A program made the translations under genes and the position numbers. The notes under the pieces are model-generated. The model was not told the DNA's origin, did no database searches, and was given only the letters and a program-made list of their open reading frames with translations. Below, in pieces: positions 15,203-24,058 of a DNA stretch of 64,000 nt. This DNA comes from Actinomadura litoris (GTDB lineage: Bacteria > Actinomycetota > Actinomycetes > Streptosporangiales > Streptosporangiaceae), in assembly GCF_009733595.1 (NCBI RefSeq), contig NZ_WOFH01000001.1:558001-622000 (forward strand), in the 5' to 3' direction. Positions within the stretch are counted from its first letter, which is position 1. The number at the start of each line of letters is the position of its first letter.

Positions 15203-16172
15203 CTAGCCGAGGGCATCCCCCAGCATCCGCAGCGCCGCCCGCTTGTCATCCAGCGAGGTGTGCGCGTAGATCGTCATCGTCACTTCGATGTCGCTGTGCC
15301 CGACGATGTCGCGGACGACGTTGGGTGCGATGCCCAGGGCGAGGAGCAGCGAGACGCAGGTGTGCCGCATGTCGTGAAAGCGCACCCCCTCCAGGCCGAC
15401 GGCGGCACGGACGCGGCCCCAGGAACGGCGGAGGTTGTCCGGCTCCATGGGGGTGCCGCGCCGGGAGGGGAAGACCAGGCCGTGATCCTCCCAGTCGTCC
15501 CAGGCGCTCGCGCGTTCGGCCTCCTGCCTGACCTTGTGTTCGCACAAGGCGGCGATGCAGACCGGCGGCAGCGGAATGGTCCGTTCGGAGTCTTCGGTCT
15601 TGGGGCGGACGAACCGCAGCGCTCCCCCGACCCGTTGGAGCGTCTGTGCGACTTCCAGCGTGGCGCTTTCGATGCCACTACCGGCACAGGTCCGGCACTC
15701 GGCTCCGTCCGGTTCGCCGCCCTCCCCCTCGCAGGTCCGGCAGCCGACGAGCCGGACGTCTTCCCAGCGTAGGCCGAGGAGTTCGCCGCGCCGCAGGCCG
15801 AGGCAGAGCGCCAGGACGTACAGCGCGTACAGGCGTTCGTCGCGGGCCGCCTTGAGCACGTCGCGCGCCTGGTCAACTGTAAGCCCGCAGTTCACCTTTT
15901 ACTTCGGCGCACCGACCTTGACGAGCTTGGCGACGTTACGGGGCACGACGCGCACGGCCGGCTTGCCTAGCCGCTTCTTGCCGAGTTCGGGGACCAGGTA
16001 GAGCCTTACGACGCCCTCATGTCCCTGCGCCGTTCGCGGCTTGCGCTCCGGACGGACGACATGGTCCAGCCAGTGGGGGAGGTACTGCTCTACCGTCCAA
16101 CTCCCGGCCGACACGGGGAGGCCCTGGTCGGCCTGTCCATGGCCTTGGTCGGCTTGCGCCGCACCTCTTTAA
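15203..16172 (-). pseudogene. int: Tyrosine-recombinase integrase remnant
   Basis: The C-terminal catalytic part (15895-15203) is intact: RRGELLGLRW with the first Arg, HDMRHT, GHSDI and a final TIYAHTS tyrosine. It also carries the CxxC insert CRTCEGEG/CRTCAGSG seen in AICE integrases. Upstream the gene is broken. An in-frame TAA lies at 15901-15899 between VGAPK and KVNCGLTVDQ. About 50 central residues are missing between KRLGKPAVRVVP and RNVAKLVKV. A -1 shift near 16150 separates EVRRKPTKAMD from the rest, and the N-terminal arm domain is gone. It is almost certainly non-functional and probably belongs to an older element in the same tRNA. Confidence 0.85.
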
Positions 16173-16238
16173 AATCTCGCCGCGCAGCCCGGCCGAGCCC
16201 ATCCCAGCCCCTCTCCGCGGAGGATGTTCGGCTCTTGC

Positions 16239-16478
16239 TCACCAGCCCATGTCCTTGGCGACCTCGTTCTGCGCAGCCGCGATGTCTTCCTCGGTCACGC
16301 CGCCGATGTCGACATCGGCTTTCCACTCAAAGCTGGTACACAGGTCGGTCAACGCCTGCTTTTGCGCGGGATGGGTGATAGGCACAGTGTTCAGGTCAGT
16401 ACTCCTGAGCCAGTCGAAGAGCACTATCGCGTCAGCCCGCCAAAGCCTCAGGTTCACGGTCGGCACATCAGAGTCCAT
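16239..16478 (-). CDS. Conserved actinobacterial hypothetical protein, 79 aa
   Basis: Starts MDSDVPTVNLRLWRADAIVL at the ATG at 16478 and ends EEDIAAAQNEVAKDMGW. It is a short soluble alpha/beta protein with the pattern LFDWL, ITHPAQKQALTDL; similar short proteins are widespread in actinomycetes. It lies just outside the integrase remnant, and its base composition is lower in GC than the flanking chromosome. No function is known. Positions 16479-16965 hold no gene that I can support. Confidence 0.6.
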   Translation of the reverse strand: MDSDVPTVNLRLWRADAIVLFDWLRSTDLNTVPITHPAQKQALTDLCTSFEWKADVDIGGVTEEDIAAAQNEVAKDMGW

Positions 16479-16965
16479 GGTTGTTATGGTTCCCGGAGCC
16501 GGCTGGAGTGGCAAGCAGATCCGGCAGGGACTTCTAGTCCATCAACCGGCCTGACAGTCTGGAGTCGGCGATGGACGATCGCCGCCACGGCCTCTGCCGC
16601 GGCTCGAAACACCTCCGAAGGGGCGTGTCGATTTCCGAAGTCGACTGCACAGTTCCCCGATTCCTCTGCACACTCTGATGCGTCGCCGCGCAGAGGTGTT
16701 GCAGTATTGGGCAACTCTTGGGTGATCTACCAATTGGATGGGTGCGGCGCCGCGGAAGGCGGCCTGGGCGCCGGTGCGGGCGAGTGGGGCGCCGTCGCAG
16801 CGCGGCGCGGCGACTTCCCCGAGGCGGCCGCGTTCATCGTCCGCTGCCCGGGCGCGGGGACCATGTACTGCGTCGCGCATCGGTCGCAGTGCGGGTCCGC
16901 AGCTCACTTGTGATCGGTCCGGCTCATGTACATGACTTGCCATCGTGGAGCCGTTCGAGCTCAGA

Positions 16966-18372
16966 TCACCGGCTCGTGCCGGCGTGGATGATTTCTCGTG
17001 GAATGAGACGTAGGGCGCTCGCGGCCGCGATCAGGCACATGCCGATGGCGATGGTGATGGCTGCGAAGGTGCCCCTGTCGGGGTCTGTTGCGACGACCGC
17101 CCCGAGTAGTGCGACCCCGAGTGCGCCGCCTGTCTGCCGGGCCGTGTTCAAGGCACTCGATCCCATGTTCTGGTGCCGGTCGGGGGCGAACGTCATGACG
17201 GCGAGCGTTTGGGAGGGTGCGGAGAGCCCCATACCGATGGAGAAGACGCAGAAGCCGACTGCGATGAGTGGGTATGGTGCGGAGGCGACGGTGAGGGGCG
17301 CGAGTCCGATGGCCGAGAGGGTCATTCCGGTGGCCAATCCGCTGCGCGGGCCGAACGCGGTGATGAAACGGGCACCGAGAAAGGTCGAGGCGAGGGTGGC
17401 GGCCACGGTCAAGGGGATGAAGGCCGACCCGGTCTGCAAGGCCGAGTAGCCACGTAGCTGCTGGAAGTTGAACGTGTAGACGATCAGCATCCCGTAGAGC
17501 GTGAAGTTGTACGTCGCTCCGCCGAGCAGGCCGGCGAGCACGGGACGCGCGGCGATGATGGCGGGGGGCAGGAGGACCTGTCGCCCGTCTCGCGCCCAGG
17601 AATACTGCGCTGCGACGAACACGACGAGGGCCGCGCTGCCGCCCGCGAGAGCCGTGAGCACGGCGGGGTCGCGCCAGCCCGCGACACTCGACTCGACCAG
17701 CGCCCACACCATGGCGGCGAGGCCGACGATCGCGAGGGCCTGCCCGCGGATGTCGAACGGCACGCGTTGCAGCGGAACCTCCGCCACATGTCGGGCGACA
17801 AGCCAGCCGGTGGCGGCGGCGACCGGGACGTTGAGCAGGAAGATGCTCCGCCAGCCGAGAGTGTCGACCAGCAGTCCACCGATGAACGGGCCGATCACGA
17901 AGCCGATACCGCCTACGCTCACCCAGACCGCGACAGCTCTGGTGCGTTCGGTCGGCACGGTGAAGATGCGGGTGATCAAGGTCAGCGGTGCCGGGGCGAG
18001 GAGCGCTGCTCCCAGACCTTGGCAGGCGCGGCCAAGGACGAGCAGGCCCGTGTTGGGAGCGACCGTGCAGGCGATCGAGGCAACGGCGAACAACCCCAGT
18101 CCGGTCAGGTAGCCGCGTCGGGCACCGATCCGATCTCCGAGCCGGCCCGCGGACAGCAGCAGGGCGGCGAACACGAGCGTGTAGGCGTCGATGGCCCACA
18201 GTCCGCCGGCCAGGCTCGCGTGCAGGTCGGCACGTATCACTGGGATCGCGACGTTGATGACGTTCGCTTCCATGACGATCAGAGCGGTGCCGAGACACAG
18301 GCCGGTGAGGCCCAATGTCCGGCTGGTGGCGGAAGCAGGTGGTAGCCGATTCTTGGCAGCGTTAGGTGACAC
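16966..18372 (-). CDS. MFS drug-efflux permease (DHA2, 14-TM type)
   Basis: 468 residues from GTG 18372, with GGAG five bases upstream. Fourteen hydrophobic helices are visible. Motif A-like GRLGDRIGARRGYL follows helix 2, and motif C-like GGIGFVIGPFIGGLLVD lies in helix 5, as in EmrB/QacA proton antiporters. No large periplasmic domain is present. It is likely to export a toxic compound at the inner membrane. It is the third gene of an apparent amidase-tetR-MFS unit, all on the minus strand; the 243-base gap before it may hold its own promoter. Confidence 0.9.
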   Translation of the reverse strand: MSPNAAKNRLPPASATSRTLGLTGLCLGTALIVMEANVINVAIPVIRADLHASLAGGLWAIDAYTLVFAALLLSAGRLGDRIGARRGYLTGLGLFAVASIACTVAPNTGLLVLGRACQGLGAALLAPAPLTLITRIFTVPTERTRAVAVWVSVGGIGFVIGPFIGGLLVDTLGWRSIFLLNVPVAAATGWLVARHVAEVPLQRVPFDIRGQALAIVGLAAMVWALVESSVAGWRDPAVLTALAGGSAALVVFVAAQYSWARDGRQVLLPPAIIAARPVLAGLLGGATYNFTLYGMLIVYTFNFQQLRGYSALQTGSAFIPLTVAATLASTFLGARFITAFGPRSGLATGMTLSAIGLAPLTVASAPYPLIAVGFCVFSIGMGLSAPSQTLAVMTFAPDRHQNMGSSALNTARQTGGALGVALLGAVVATDPDRGTFAAITIAIGMCLIAAASALRLIPREIIHAGTSR

Positions 18373-18615
18373 GGTCACTCCGATGGGATATGGGAGAACA
18401 CGCCCTCGTCGGGAGGCGACGGCTGTGGCAGCTGCTTGGCGCATGCCGAAGGTTGATGGGGAGAGAAGGTTCCCGGTGCCAGTGGCGTCGCTACCCGATG
18501 GGGTTATGGCCGAGCGAGGAGCGGCTGGAGCCCCGAGCCGGCGTCTGCGGGCACGGGAAGAGAAGGGCTTTCGAACTCGTCGAGGGCCCTGGCCGATGGG
18601 GGGTGGTGCCTGGGT

Positions 18616-19194
18616 TCAGTTCGCGTGCGGAGCGCTCGCCCGTAGAAGTGAGAGCACTCCCCTGATGGCGCGGTCGAAGGGCTCTATCGCCTGCGCCGCG
18701 CGGGCCAGGGCGTAGGCGCCCTGGATGACGGCGGCGATGGCGGAAGCGGTCTCGTCGATGTCCAGGTCGCCGGCGAATTCCCCGGCCGCCACGCCTTCGG
18801 CGATCGTGCGCCGGAGGTGTTCGTGCAGCACCTCGAAGGTTTCCCGGATCGGTGCGCGCAAGGTGTCGTCGGCCATGACCTCCGGATCGGCGGTGAGCCG
18901 TCCCACGCTGCATCCACGCAACACGTCGCGTTCGCGCCCTAGATATCTTGTGATGCGTTCGAGCGCATTGCCTTCAGCGGCGAACGCTTCGACGATCTGC
19001 TGTTGCATCAGTTCCGCGCTGCGCTGCTCGGCCGCCAACACCAGATCCGGCTTACCATCGAAATGGTGGTACATGCTGCCCTGGCCGACGCCTGAGCGCG
19101 CCAGAATCGCGGTCGGACTGGTGCCGACGTATCCACGCTCCCACAGCAGTTGCCGCGTGCCCTCGATCAGGCGCTCCCGAGCGTTCGGTTTCAT
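18616..19194 (-). CDS. TetR-family transcriptional regulator
   Basis: 192 residues from the ATG at 19194, preceded by GGGAGG. The N-terminal helix-turn-helix reads RERLIEGTRQLLWERGYVGT with SGVGQGSMYHHFDGKPDLV, the TetR signature. The C-terminal domain is helical with one Cys (GCSVGRL). It lies 42 bases after the amidase and upstream of the MFS gene. The perfect palindrome at 20680-20699 in front of the amidase is its probable operator. The ligand is likely a substrate of the pump or amidase. Confidence 0.88.
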   Translation of the reverse strand: MKPNARERLIEGTRQLLWERGYVGTSPTAILARSGVGQGSMYHHFDGKPDLVLAAEQRSAELMQQQIVEAFAAEGNALERITRYLGRERDVLRGCSVGRLTADPEVMADDTLRAPIRETFEVLHEHLRRTIAEGVAAGEFAGDLDIDETASAIAAVIQGAYALARAAQAIEPFDRAIRGVLSLLRASAPHAN

Positions 19195-19236
19195 CGTGCC
19201 TCCCAGCAATGCGGTGCGTGCCTGTCGCGGCCCGCA

Positions 19237-20670
19237 TTACAGGGCCGGATGCCGCAGGTGCCAGTCCGTCTCACGCTGGTAGGCGTGGCCGAGCTGAATC
19301 AGTGGTCGTTCCTCGAACGGCCGGCCGACGAACTGGAATCCCAGCGGCATGTCGTCCTCGCCGAAACCGCCCGGCAGGGTGATGGTCGGGACGCCGGCCA
19401 TGTTGAACGGAGTGACGAAGCGGAGGAAGTCCGTCAGGGCTTCGGGGTCGGTATACACCGCCTCCTTCTGCGCAAGCGTGAGGCTCGTGGTCGGCTGCAC
19501 CGGAGCCAGCAGGACATCCACCTCGCATAGGGTACGCGCCAGTCCGCCGGTGAACGCGAGCCGCTGATGGTGCGCGTGCATCAGCTCGATCGCGGAGACC
19601 GTGTGGCCGTGCGTGATGAGCCCGGCGATCGATCCGGGTGTGTCGGCCGGGCCGTATTCCGAGGCGCGCGAGGGATAGCTGGCCTGGTGGGCGATCGCGG
19701 CCTCCACACCGGCGTATCGGGACCACATGGCATTGATGGTGCTGGTATCGGGAAGGGTGACCTCGACGATCGTCGCGCCGAGGCGGCGCAATACGGCGAC
19801 GACGTCATCAAGCATGCCGATGGTCGCCTGGTCGACACGGGTCTCGTTGTAGGCGCGGTCCACTCCGATGCGTACCGGCCCGATCGGGGCGCCGAGGCCG
19901 GTCAGATAGTCGGGCACGGGCATGGGGGCCGCGGTCGGGTCATGCGGGTCTGCTCCGGCGATCGCTCCCAGGATCGCAGCCGCGTCCTGCACCGAGCGCG
20001 CCATCGGGCCGACGTGGTCGAGGCTCGCGGCGAGCGCAAAGATGCCGTGCCTGCTTACCCGTCCCCACGTGGGTTTGATGCCGGTGATGCCGTTGGCCGC
20101 GGAGGGGTACCGGATCGACCCGCCGGTGTCGGTGCCCAGGGAACCGAAGGCGAGGCCGGCCGCCACCGCGACGCCGGAACCGCTTGAGGAGGCGCCGGAC
20201 CAGTACTCCGTGTTCCAGGGGTTGCGGGGTGGTGTGACAGACGGGTGGTGCTCGGCGAATGCGCTTTCGGTCAGCTGCAGCTTACCGAGCAGAATGGCCC
20301 CGGCTTGCGAAAGACGCCGGACCACTGTCGCATCGTAGGTGGGCACATGGCCGGAGCGGATCGTGGTGCCGGCCGCGGTGACGATTCCGGCGGTGAAGCA
20401 GAGGTCTTTCACAGCGATCGGCACGCCGTGCAGGGGGCCTCGGTATTGGCCCGCTGCCAGTTCGGCCTCGGCGTTCCTGGCTTGAGCGACGGCGACGTCC
20501 GCCGTCACCGTGGCGTAGCTGCGCAGCACCGGATCAACCTGGTCGATCCGTGCCAGCAGTGTCTCGGTCAACTCCACAGGCGTGAGTTCGCGTGCGCGTA
20601 GCTTCGCAGCGACTTCCAGCAGGCTCGCATAGTGCACACGGGACTCGGGTGCGGTGCGTGTGAGGGTCAT
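19237..20670 (-). CDS. Amidase signature hydrolase
   Basis: 477 residues. The Ser-cisSer-Lys triad is visible: Lys in PIAVKDLC (about 85), the glycine/serine loop WSGASSSGSGVAVAAG (about 155-168), and GTDTGGSIRYPSA (about 177-189) with the nucleophile. It hydrolyses an amide bond, but AspNA/GatA-like and catabolic amidases cannot be told apart here. There is no signal peptide. The start at 20670 lies 10 bases from a perfect 20-bp palindrome; the upstream in-frame ATG at 20736 would cross it. It heads the amidase-tetR-MFS set. Confidence 0.9.
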   Translation of the reverse strand: MTLTRTAPESRVHYASLLEVAAKLRARELTPVELTETLLARIDQVDPVLRSYATVTADVAVAQARNAEAELAAGQYRGPLHGVPIAVKDLCFTAGIVTAAGTTIRSGHVPTYDATVVRRLSQAGAILLGKLQLTESAFAEHHPSVTPPRNPWNTEYWSGASSSGSGVAVAAGLAFGSLGTDTGGSIRYPSAANGITGIKPTWGRVSRHGIFALAASLDHVGPMARSVQDAAAILGAIAGADPHDPTAAPMPVPDYLTGLGAPIGPVRIGVDRAYNETRVDQATIGMLDDVVAVLRRLGATIVEVTLPDTSTINAMWSRYAGVEAAIAHQASYPSRASEYGPADTPGSIAGLITHGHTVSAIELMHAHHQRLAFTGGLARTLCEVDVLLAPVQPTTSLTLAQKEAVYTDPEALTDFLRFVTPFNMAGVPTITLPGGFGEDDMPLGFQFVGRPFEERPLIQLGHAYQRETDWHLRHPAL

Positions 20671-20679
20671 GAGAGCCAC

Positions 20680-20699
20680 CATACATACTAGTATGTATG
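20680..20699. promoter_or_regulatory. Perfect 20-bp palindromic operator
   Basis: CATACATACTAGTATGTATG, fully self-complementary, immediately upstream of the amidase start. Length and symmetry suit a TetR dimer pair; the TetR gene two kilobases away on the same strand is the obvious candidate. Occupancy would block amidase transcription. Confidence 0.75.
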
Positions 20700-20752
20700 G
20701 CGTCGAGTGTCGCGAGCGCTGGGGAGAGAAGGGCATGCGGGATGGTCTCGGG

Positions 20753-21200
20753 ATGTCCTGTGGTGGCGGTGGGTTCGTGGCTGGGTGTCTTGCGTGTGAT
20801 CTTCTTGTCGGGGTGGGTGGTCGAGCACTCGGTGGGGCCGCTCGGCCTGGGGGCTCTGGTGGTCAAGCCGGTGCGGCATGTCGTCCATGTCGCCGAGTTG
20901 AACGATGCCGAGAGTGCGGCTCTGGGGCCGTTGCTGCGCCGGGTCGCCGCGGCGGTGACGGAAGTCGTCCGACCAGAGCAGGTGTATGTGTGCCTGTGGT
21001 CCCATGCGGATGCCGTGCCCGGGCACCTGCATTTCGTCGTCCAGCCCGCAAGGAAAGCCGACATGGAGCGGTTCGACGCGTACGGGCCCGCCTTGCAGAT
21101 GGAGATGTTCCGCGAAGGGGCCGTGCCGGACGAGACCGAGGTGGAAGCGTTGTGCCGGCGCCTCCGACCGATCTTGGTCCGCTCGGTCGCCAGCTCGTGA
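20753..21200 (+). pseudogene. HIT-family hydrolase, frame-disrupted
   Basis: One frame (ATG 20753) gives CLACDLLVG, the zinc-binding CxxC start of actinobacterial HIT proteins. The rest continues in another frame from about 20810: WVVEHSVGPLGLG, VKPVRHVVHVAEL and VPGHLHFVVQP, the HIT loop with only two histidines in usual places. About 10-15 residues between the two parts are missing. Either this is a shortened pseudogene, or a shorter protein starts at an in-frame ATG at 20697. HIT proteins hydrolyse nucleotide phosphoramidates. It is divergent from the amidase and shares its operator region. Confidence 0.6.
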
Positions 21201-21483
21201 GCTGGGGATTTCGCTCTGACGGGTTGAAGCTCGGTTCGGATGGGCGGGGTTGTGGGGCGGGGCCGCCGACTCCGGCGGGTTGTCGCCGGGAGCGGTGGAG
21301 GGGCTGCGGTCGGATTCGATCTTGCTGATTGCGGCGTCCAGGTACCGGCGCAGGTAGGTGGGCGCGATGTTGCTTTTGGAGTCGGCGGCGATTGGCGCTG
21401 ATGCTTCTGGCGGGTACCGGCAGCGTTCCCTCATGTCGCCTTGGGCGAGCGCGGTCGGGTTTCCTGATTCACTGGTCGTGGGC

Positions 21484-21514
21484 TTGACCTTGACACGGTG
21501 ACAAGGTCTCCACT
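21484..21514 (+). promoter_or_regulatory. MerR-type promoter with 19-bp spacer
   Basis: TTGACC (21484-21489), a 19-bp spacer, then TCCACT (21509-21514). Inside is the inverted repeat ACCTTGACAC (21487-21496) / GTGACAAGGT (21498-21507), nine of ten positions matching. Overlong spacers with a central dyad are the hallmark of MerR-controlled promoters. The region 21201-21483 shows no gene. Confidence 0.75.
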
Positions 21515-21517
21515 TGT

Positions 21518-22225
21518 GTGAAGGAGGTGGTCCAGATCGACGGAACAACCCCGCAGCAGGCTCGGGTGGTCAACGCCCTGAGTGCCGAGGACGCTTCAGT
21601 GCGGCTTCGAGCGGCCCTGGCGGTCGGCTCGAACCCCGACCCGGTGTTCCTGGAGGCGCTTGTTGAGCGGTGCGCGGTCGAGCCGGACTTCTTTGTGCGG
21701 GACATGTTGTCCTGGGCGCTGACCTGTCTCTCCCGGGAGATCACCCTGCCCCGGATCCGGCAGGAGCTCGACTCCGAGCGGCCCCAGGCCCGTAGCCAGG
21801 CGCTACATACGCTCTCCAAGATCGGCGACAGGGGGGCATGGGATTGGATCGCCCGCGACATGCTGCACGACGCCGACGATGAGGTCGCACGGACCGCGTG
21901 GCGCGTCGCGGTCGCCTTCGTCCCGGAGGAGGGGAAGAAGGACTTGGTGAACGAGCTCGTCCTGCAGCTCGGGCGCGGTGACCGCAGCGTGCGGTTGAGC
22001 CTGAGCCGCGCCTTCGTCGAACTCGGCGAGGTGATCAAGCCCGCCTTGGAGAAGGCCGCCGAGGACCCCGACCCGGAAGTGGCCGCGCACGCCCGTGCCA
22101 CCGAGTCGCTCCGGCAGAACCCGGAGACCGGTTTCGACGCGGCCATCGAAGAGGCCAAGCGCGTGGCCGTGGTCGGCGCGAACTCAGCGAAGGCCGAAGA
22201 GGCTCGGGAGGCCGCGGATTGCTGA
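21518..22225 (+). CDS. HEAT-repeat protein
   Basis: About 235 residues of paired helices, with repeats such as EDASVRLRAALAVGSN, RPQARSQALHTLSKIGD, DDEVARTAWRVAVAFVPE and DRSVRLSLSRAFVELGE, characteristic of HEAT/armadillo solenoids. It is a protein-protein interaction module without catalytic motifs. The GTG at 21518 lies before the AAGGAGG motif, so a GTG at 21527 or a leaderless start is possible. It is cotranscribed with the MerR-HEAT gene, overlapping by seven bases, under the MerR-type promoter just upstream. Confidence 0.8.
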   Translation: MKEVVQIDGTTPQQARVVNALSAEDASVRLRAALAVGSNPDPVFLEALVERCAVEPDFFVRDMLSWALTCLSREITLPRIRQELDSERPQARSQALHTLSKIGDRGAWDWIARDMLHDADDEVARTAWRVAVAFVPEEGKKDLVNELVLQLGRGDRSVRLSLSRAFVELGEVIKPALEKAAEDPDPEVAAHARATESLRQNPETGFDAAIEEAKRVAVVGANSAKAEEAREAADC

Positions 22226-23256
22226 TCGGCGATGTGGCCCGCCGGTCGGGGGTGAGCACCCGGATGCTCCGGCACTACGACGCGTTGGGGCTGGTGCGGC
22301 CGACGGGGCGCACGGCCGGCGGCTACCGCGAGTACTCCGCGGAGGACGTCCGCAAGATCTTCCAGGTGGAGAGCTTGCGGACCCTCGGGCTCTCGCTCAA
22401 GCAGATCGGACGTGCGCTGGAGGACCCGGCCTTCACGCCGTCCGTCCTGGTCGGTGACCTCATCCGGTGGACGCGGGACCGCTTGGCGCGCGAGCAGGAA
22501 CTGCTCGCCCGGCTCCGCGCGATCGACGCGTCGGCGCCCACCGACTGGCAGGACGTGCTGCGCATCGTCGAGCTCATGCGGGGACTCAACTCGACCAGTG
22601 CCGCGCGCAGGCAACAGGCTGTTCTGGTCCAGTCGGAGGGCGTGTCGGTTCCTGCGGAACTGCTGGCCGGGGCGGTCCTGGCCGAATCCGATCCGCATGT
22701 CGCGGGTGCTTTGGTTTGGGCGCTCGCCCGATCGGGCGGTGAGGGGCTGGCGGTGCTGGAGGCCGGCCTGCGCTCGCCGGACGTCGACGTCCGGCGGCGC
22801 GCGGTGCGGGCGATCGCCGAGATGCCCGATGCCGCGGGTGCCGCCGCAGCGCTCGCGGACGCCCTCGGGGACCCGGACATGACGGTGCGCAGGCACGCCG
22901 CCCTGGCTTTGGGCAGGCACGGCGTGACGGCGGCTGTTCCCGCGCTTGTCGGCATGGTGGTCGAAGGCTTCGACGACGTCGCCGCGGCGGAGGTCCTGGG
23001 GACGCTGTCCCAGGACCCCAGGCATGCGGACCAGATCATGACCGCGCTGGTCGACGAGCTCTCCGCGCCCACCGCGGACTCCGCGACGCGGATCCGCCTC
23101 GTCCAGGCACTGGTCGAACTCTCGGGAGCCGCTGGGCAGGAAGTCCTGCGCGAACTGGCTTATGACGACGACCGCGCTGTCGCCCTCGTCGCCTCGGCCC
23201 TCGTCGGCGTTCTCCAACAGCGCTCCGCCGGAGAGCAAGCCGACCAGGACTCCTGA
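22219..23256 (+). CDS. MerR-family regulator fused to HEAT repeats
   Basis: 345 residues from a TTG at 22219. Residues 1-70 are a MerR winged helix (IGDVARRSGVSTRMLRHYDA, GGYREYSAEDV), followed by a dimerisation helix about 85-110. From about 130 to the end, HEAT repeats (PDVDVRRRAVRAIAEMPD, PDMTVRRHAALALGRHG) form a solenoid instead of a drug or metal pocket. It overlaps the HEAT gene. It should bind the dyad at 21487-21507 and autoregulate. The inducer is unknown; the solenoid may sense a protein partner such as the upstream product. Confidence 0.88.
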   Translation: MLIGDVARRSGVSTRMLRHYDALGLVRPTGRTAGGYREYSAEDVRKIFQVESLRTLGLSLKQIGRALEDPAFTPSVLVGDLIRWTRDRLAREQELLARLRAIDASAPTDWQDVLRIVELMRGLNSTSAARRQQAVLVQSEGVSVPAELLAGAVLAESDPHVAGALVWALARSGGEGLAVLEAGLRSPDVDVRRRAVRAIAEMPDAAGAAAALADALGDPDMTVRRHAALALGRHGVTAAVPALVGMVVEGFDDVAAAEVLGTLSQDPRHADQIMTALVDELSAPTADSATRIRLVQALVELSGAAGQEVLRELAYDDDRAVALVASALVGVLQQRSAGEQADQDS

Positions 23257-23267
23257 AGAGGAGTCCT
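23246..23267 (+). terminator. Hairpin over the merR-HEAT stop codon
   Basis: AGGACTCC (23246-23253), loop TGAAGA, GGAGTCCT (23260-23267). The stop TGA lies in the loop. There is no T-run, so termination strength is uncertain. Confidence 0.5.
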
Positions 23268-23497
23268 AGAGCGCGTCCGGAGGCGCCGCACGGCTGTTCT
23301 CGTGCCAGGGCCGCTTCGGTCGTTCTTCTCGTCGAGGTCGTCGCGCTCCCTCCTGAATTCAGCGGCATACCGGTGACAAACGATCTTCGGAGGGCCGCTA
23401 GACGGTTGACGCCTTCACTGTTCGTGAAGGCGCCCGCCGAGACTGGCGAGGCACGACCTCCGTCCCGGGCCGGGGCAGGTCCGGCCCGGAACGGGGG

Positions 23498-24058
23498 TCA
23501 GATCGCCTGCTCGGCGGCGCGGATGGTGCCGATCAGCTGGGTTCGGGCCCGGGCCACGCGCGAGCGGATCGTGCCGATGGGGCAACCCAGGATCTCGGCT
23601 GCCTCGGCATAGGACAGGCCCAGGATCTGGGTGAGTACGAACGGCGCACGCCGTTCCCACGGCACCTCGGCCAGCAGGGCGGTCAGTGCCACGCCTTCCT
23701 CCCATCCGGGAGATGCGGCGGTTTGACCTCTTTCCACGGCTCGTTGCCAGTCGGCCAGATCGGAGACCACCGGTCGGCGGGCGGCCGACCGGTAGCGGTC
23801 GATGACGACCCGCCGGGCGATGGACAGCAGCCAGGTGCGGGCGGAGGAGCGGCCGGCGAAGGCGGGGAGGCTGTTCAGCACGTGCACGAAGGTCTCCTGG
23901 GTGAGGTCTTCGGCCCCGTGCGTGCCGTCCAGGTAGGAGATGAAGCGTCGTACGTCGGTGTAGACGGCGCGGGTGAAAGCCTCCACATCCGCAGGCGCGC
24001 CGTGGCGCGCGGACAGGGCGAGCCGGGTGAGTTGCTGGTCGTCGATGCCAGTGTTCAC
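23498..24058 (-). CDS. ECF RNA polymerase sigma factor
   Basis: 186 residues from GTG 24058, with AAAGGA nine bases upstream. Region 2 reads DVRRFISYLDGTHGAEDLTQETFVHV with the RTWLLSIARRVVID helix; region 4 reads APFVLTQILGLSYAEAAEILGCPIGTIRSRVARARTQL. It resembles the SigC-like ECF group of actinomycetes. No anti-sigma gene is adjacent: downstream 23257-23497 is non-coding, and upstream is an empty 900-base stretch. Control may come through a distant partner. The nearby Met/His-rich membrane protein on the same strand suggests a link with copper or redox stress, but that is inference. Confidence 0.88.
   Translation of the reverse strand: MNTGIDDQQLTRLALSARHGAPADVEAFTRAVYTDVRRFISYLDGTHGAEDLTQETFVHVLNSLPAFAGRSSARTWLLSIARRVVIDRYRSAARRPVVSDLADWQRAVERGQTAASPGWEEGVALTALLAEVPWERRAPFVLTQILGLSYAEAAEILGCPIGTIRSRVARARTQLIGTIRAAEQAI

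Noticed and set aside
15899..15901. Programmed stop-codon readthrough of the integrase
   Set aside because: The same gene also has a frameshift, a central deletion and a missing N-terminal domain, so decay is a simpler explanation than recoding.
21469..23238. 589-residue minus-strand open frame
   Set aside because: Antisense to the HEAT and MerR-HEAT genes, which have a promoter, coupling and recognisable repeats.
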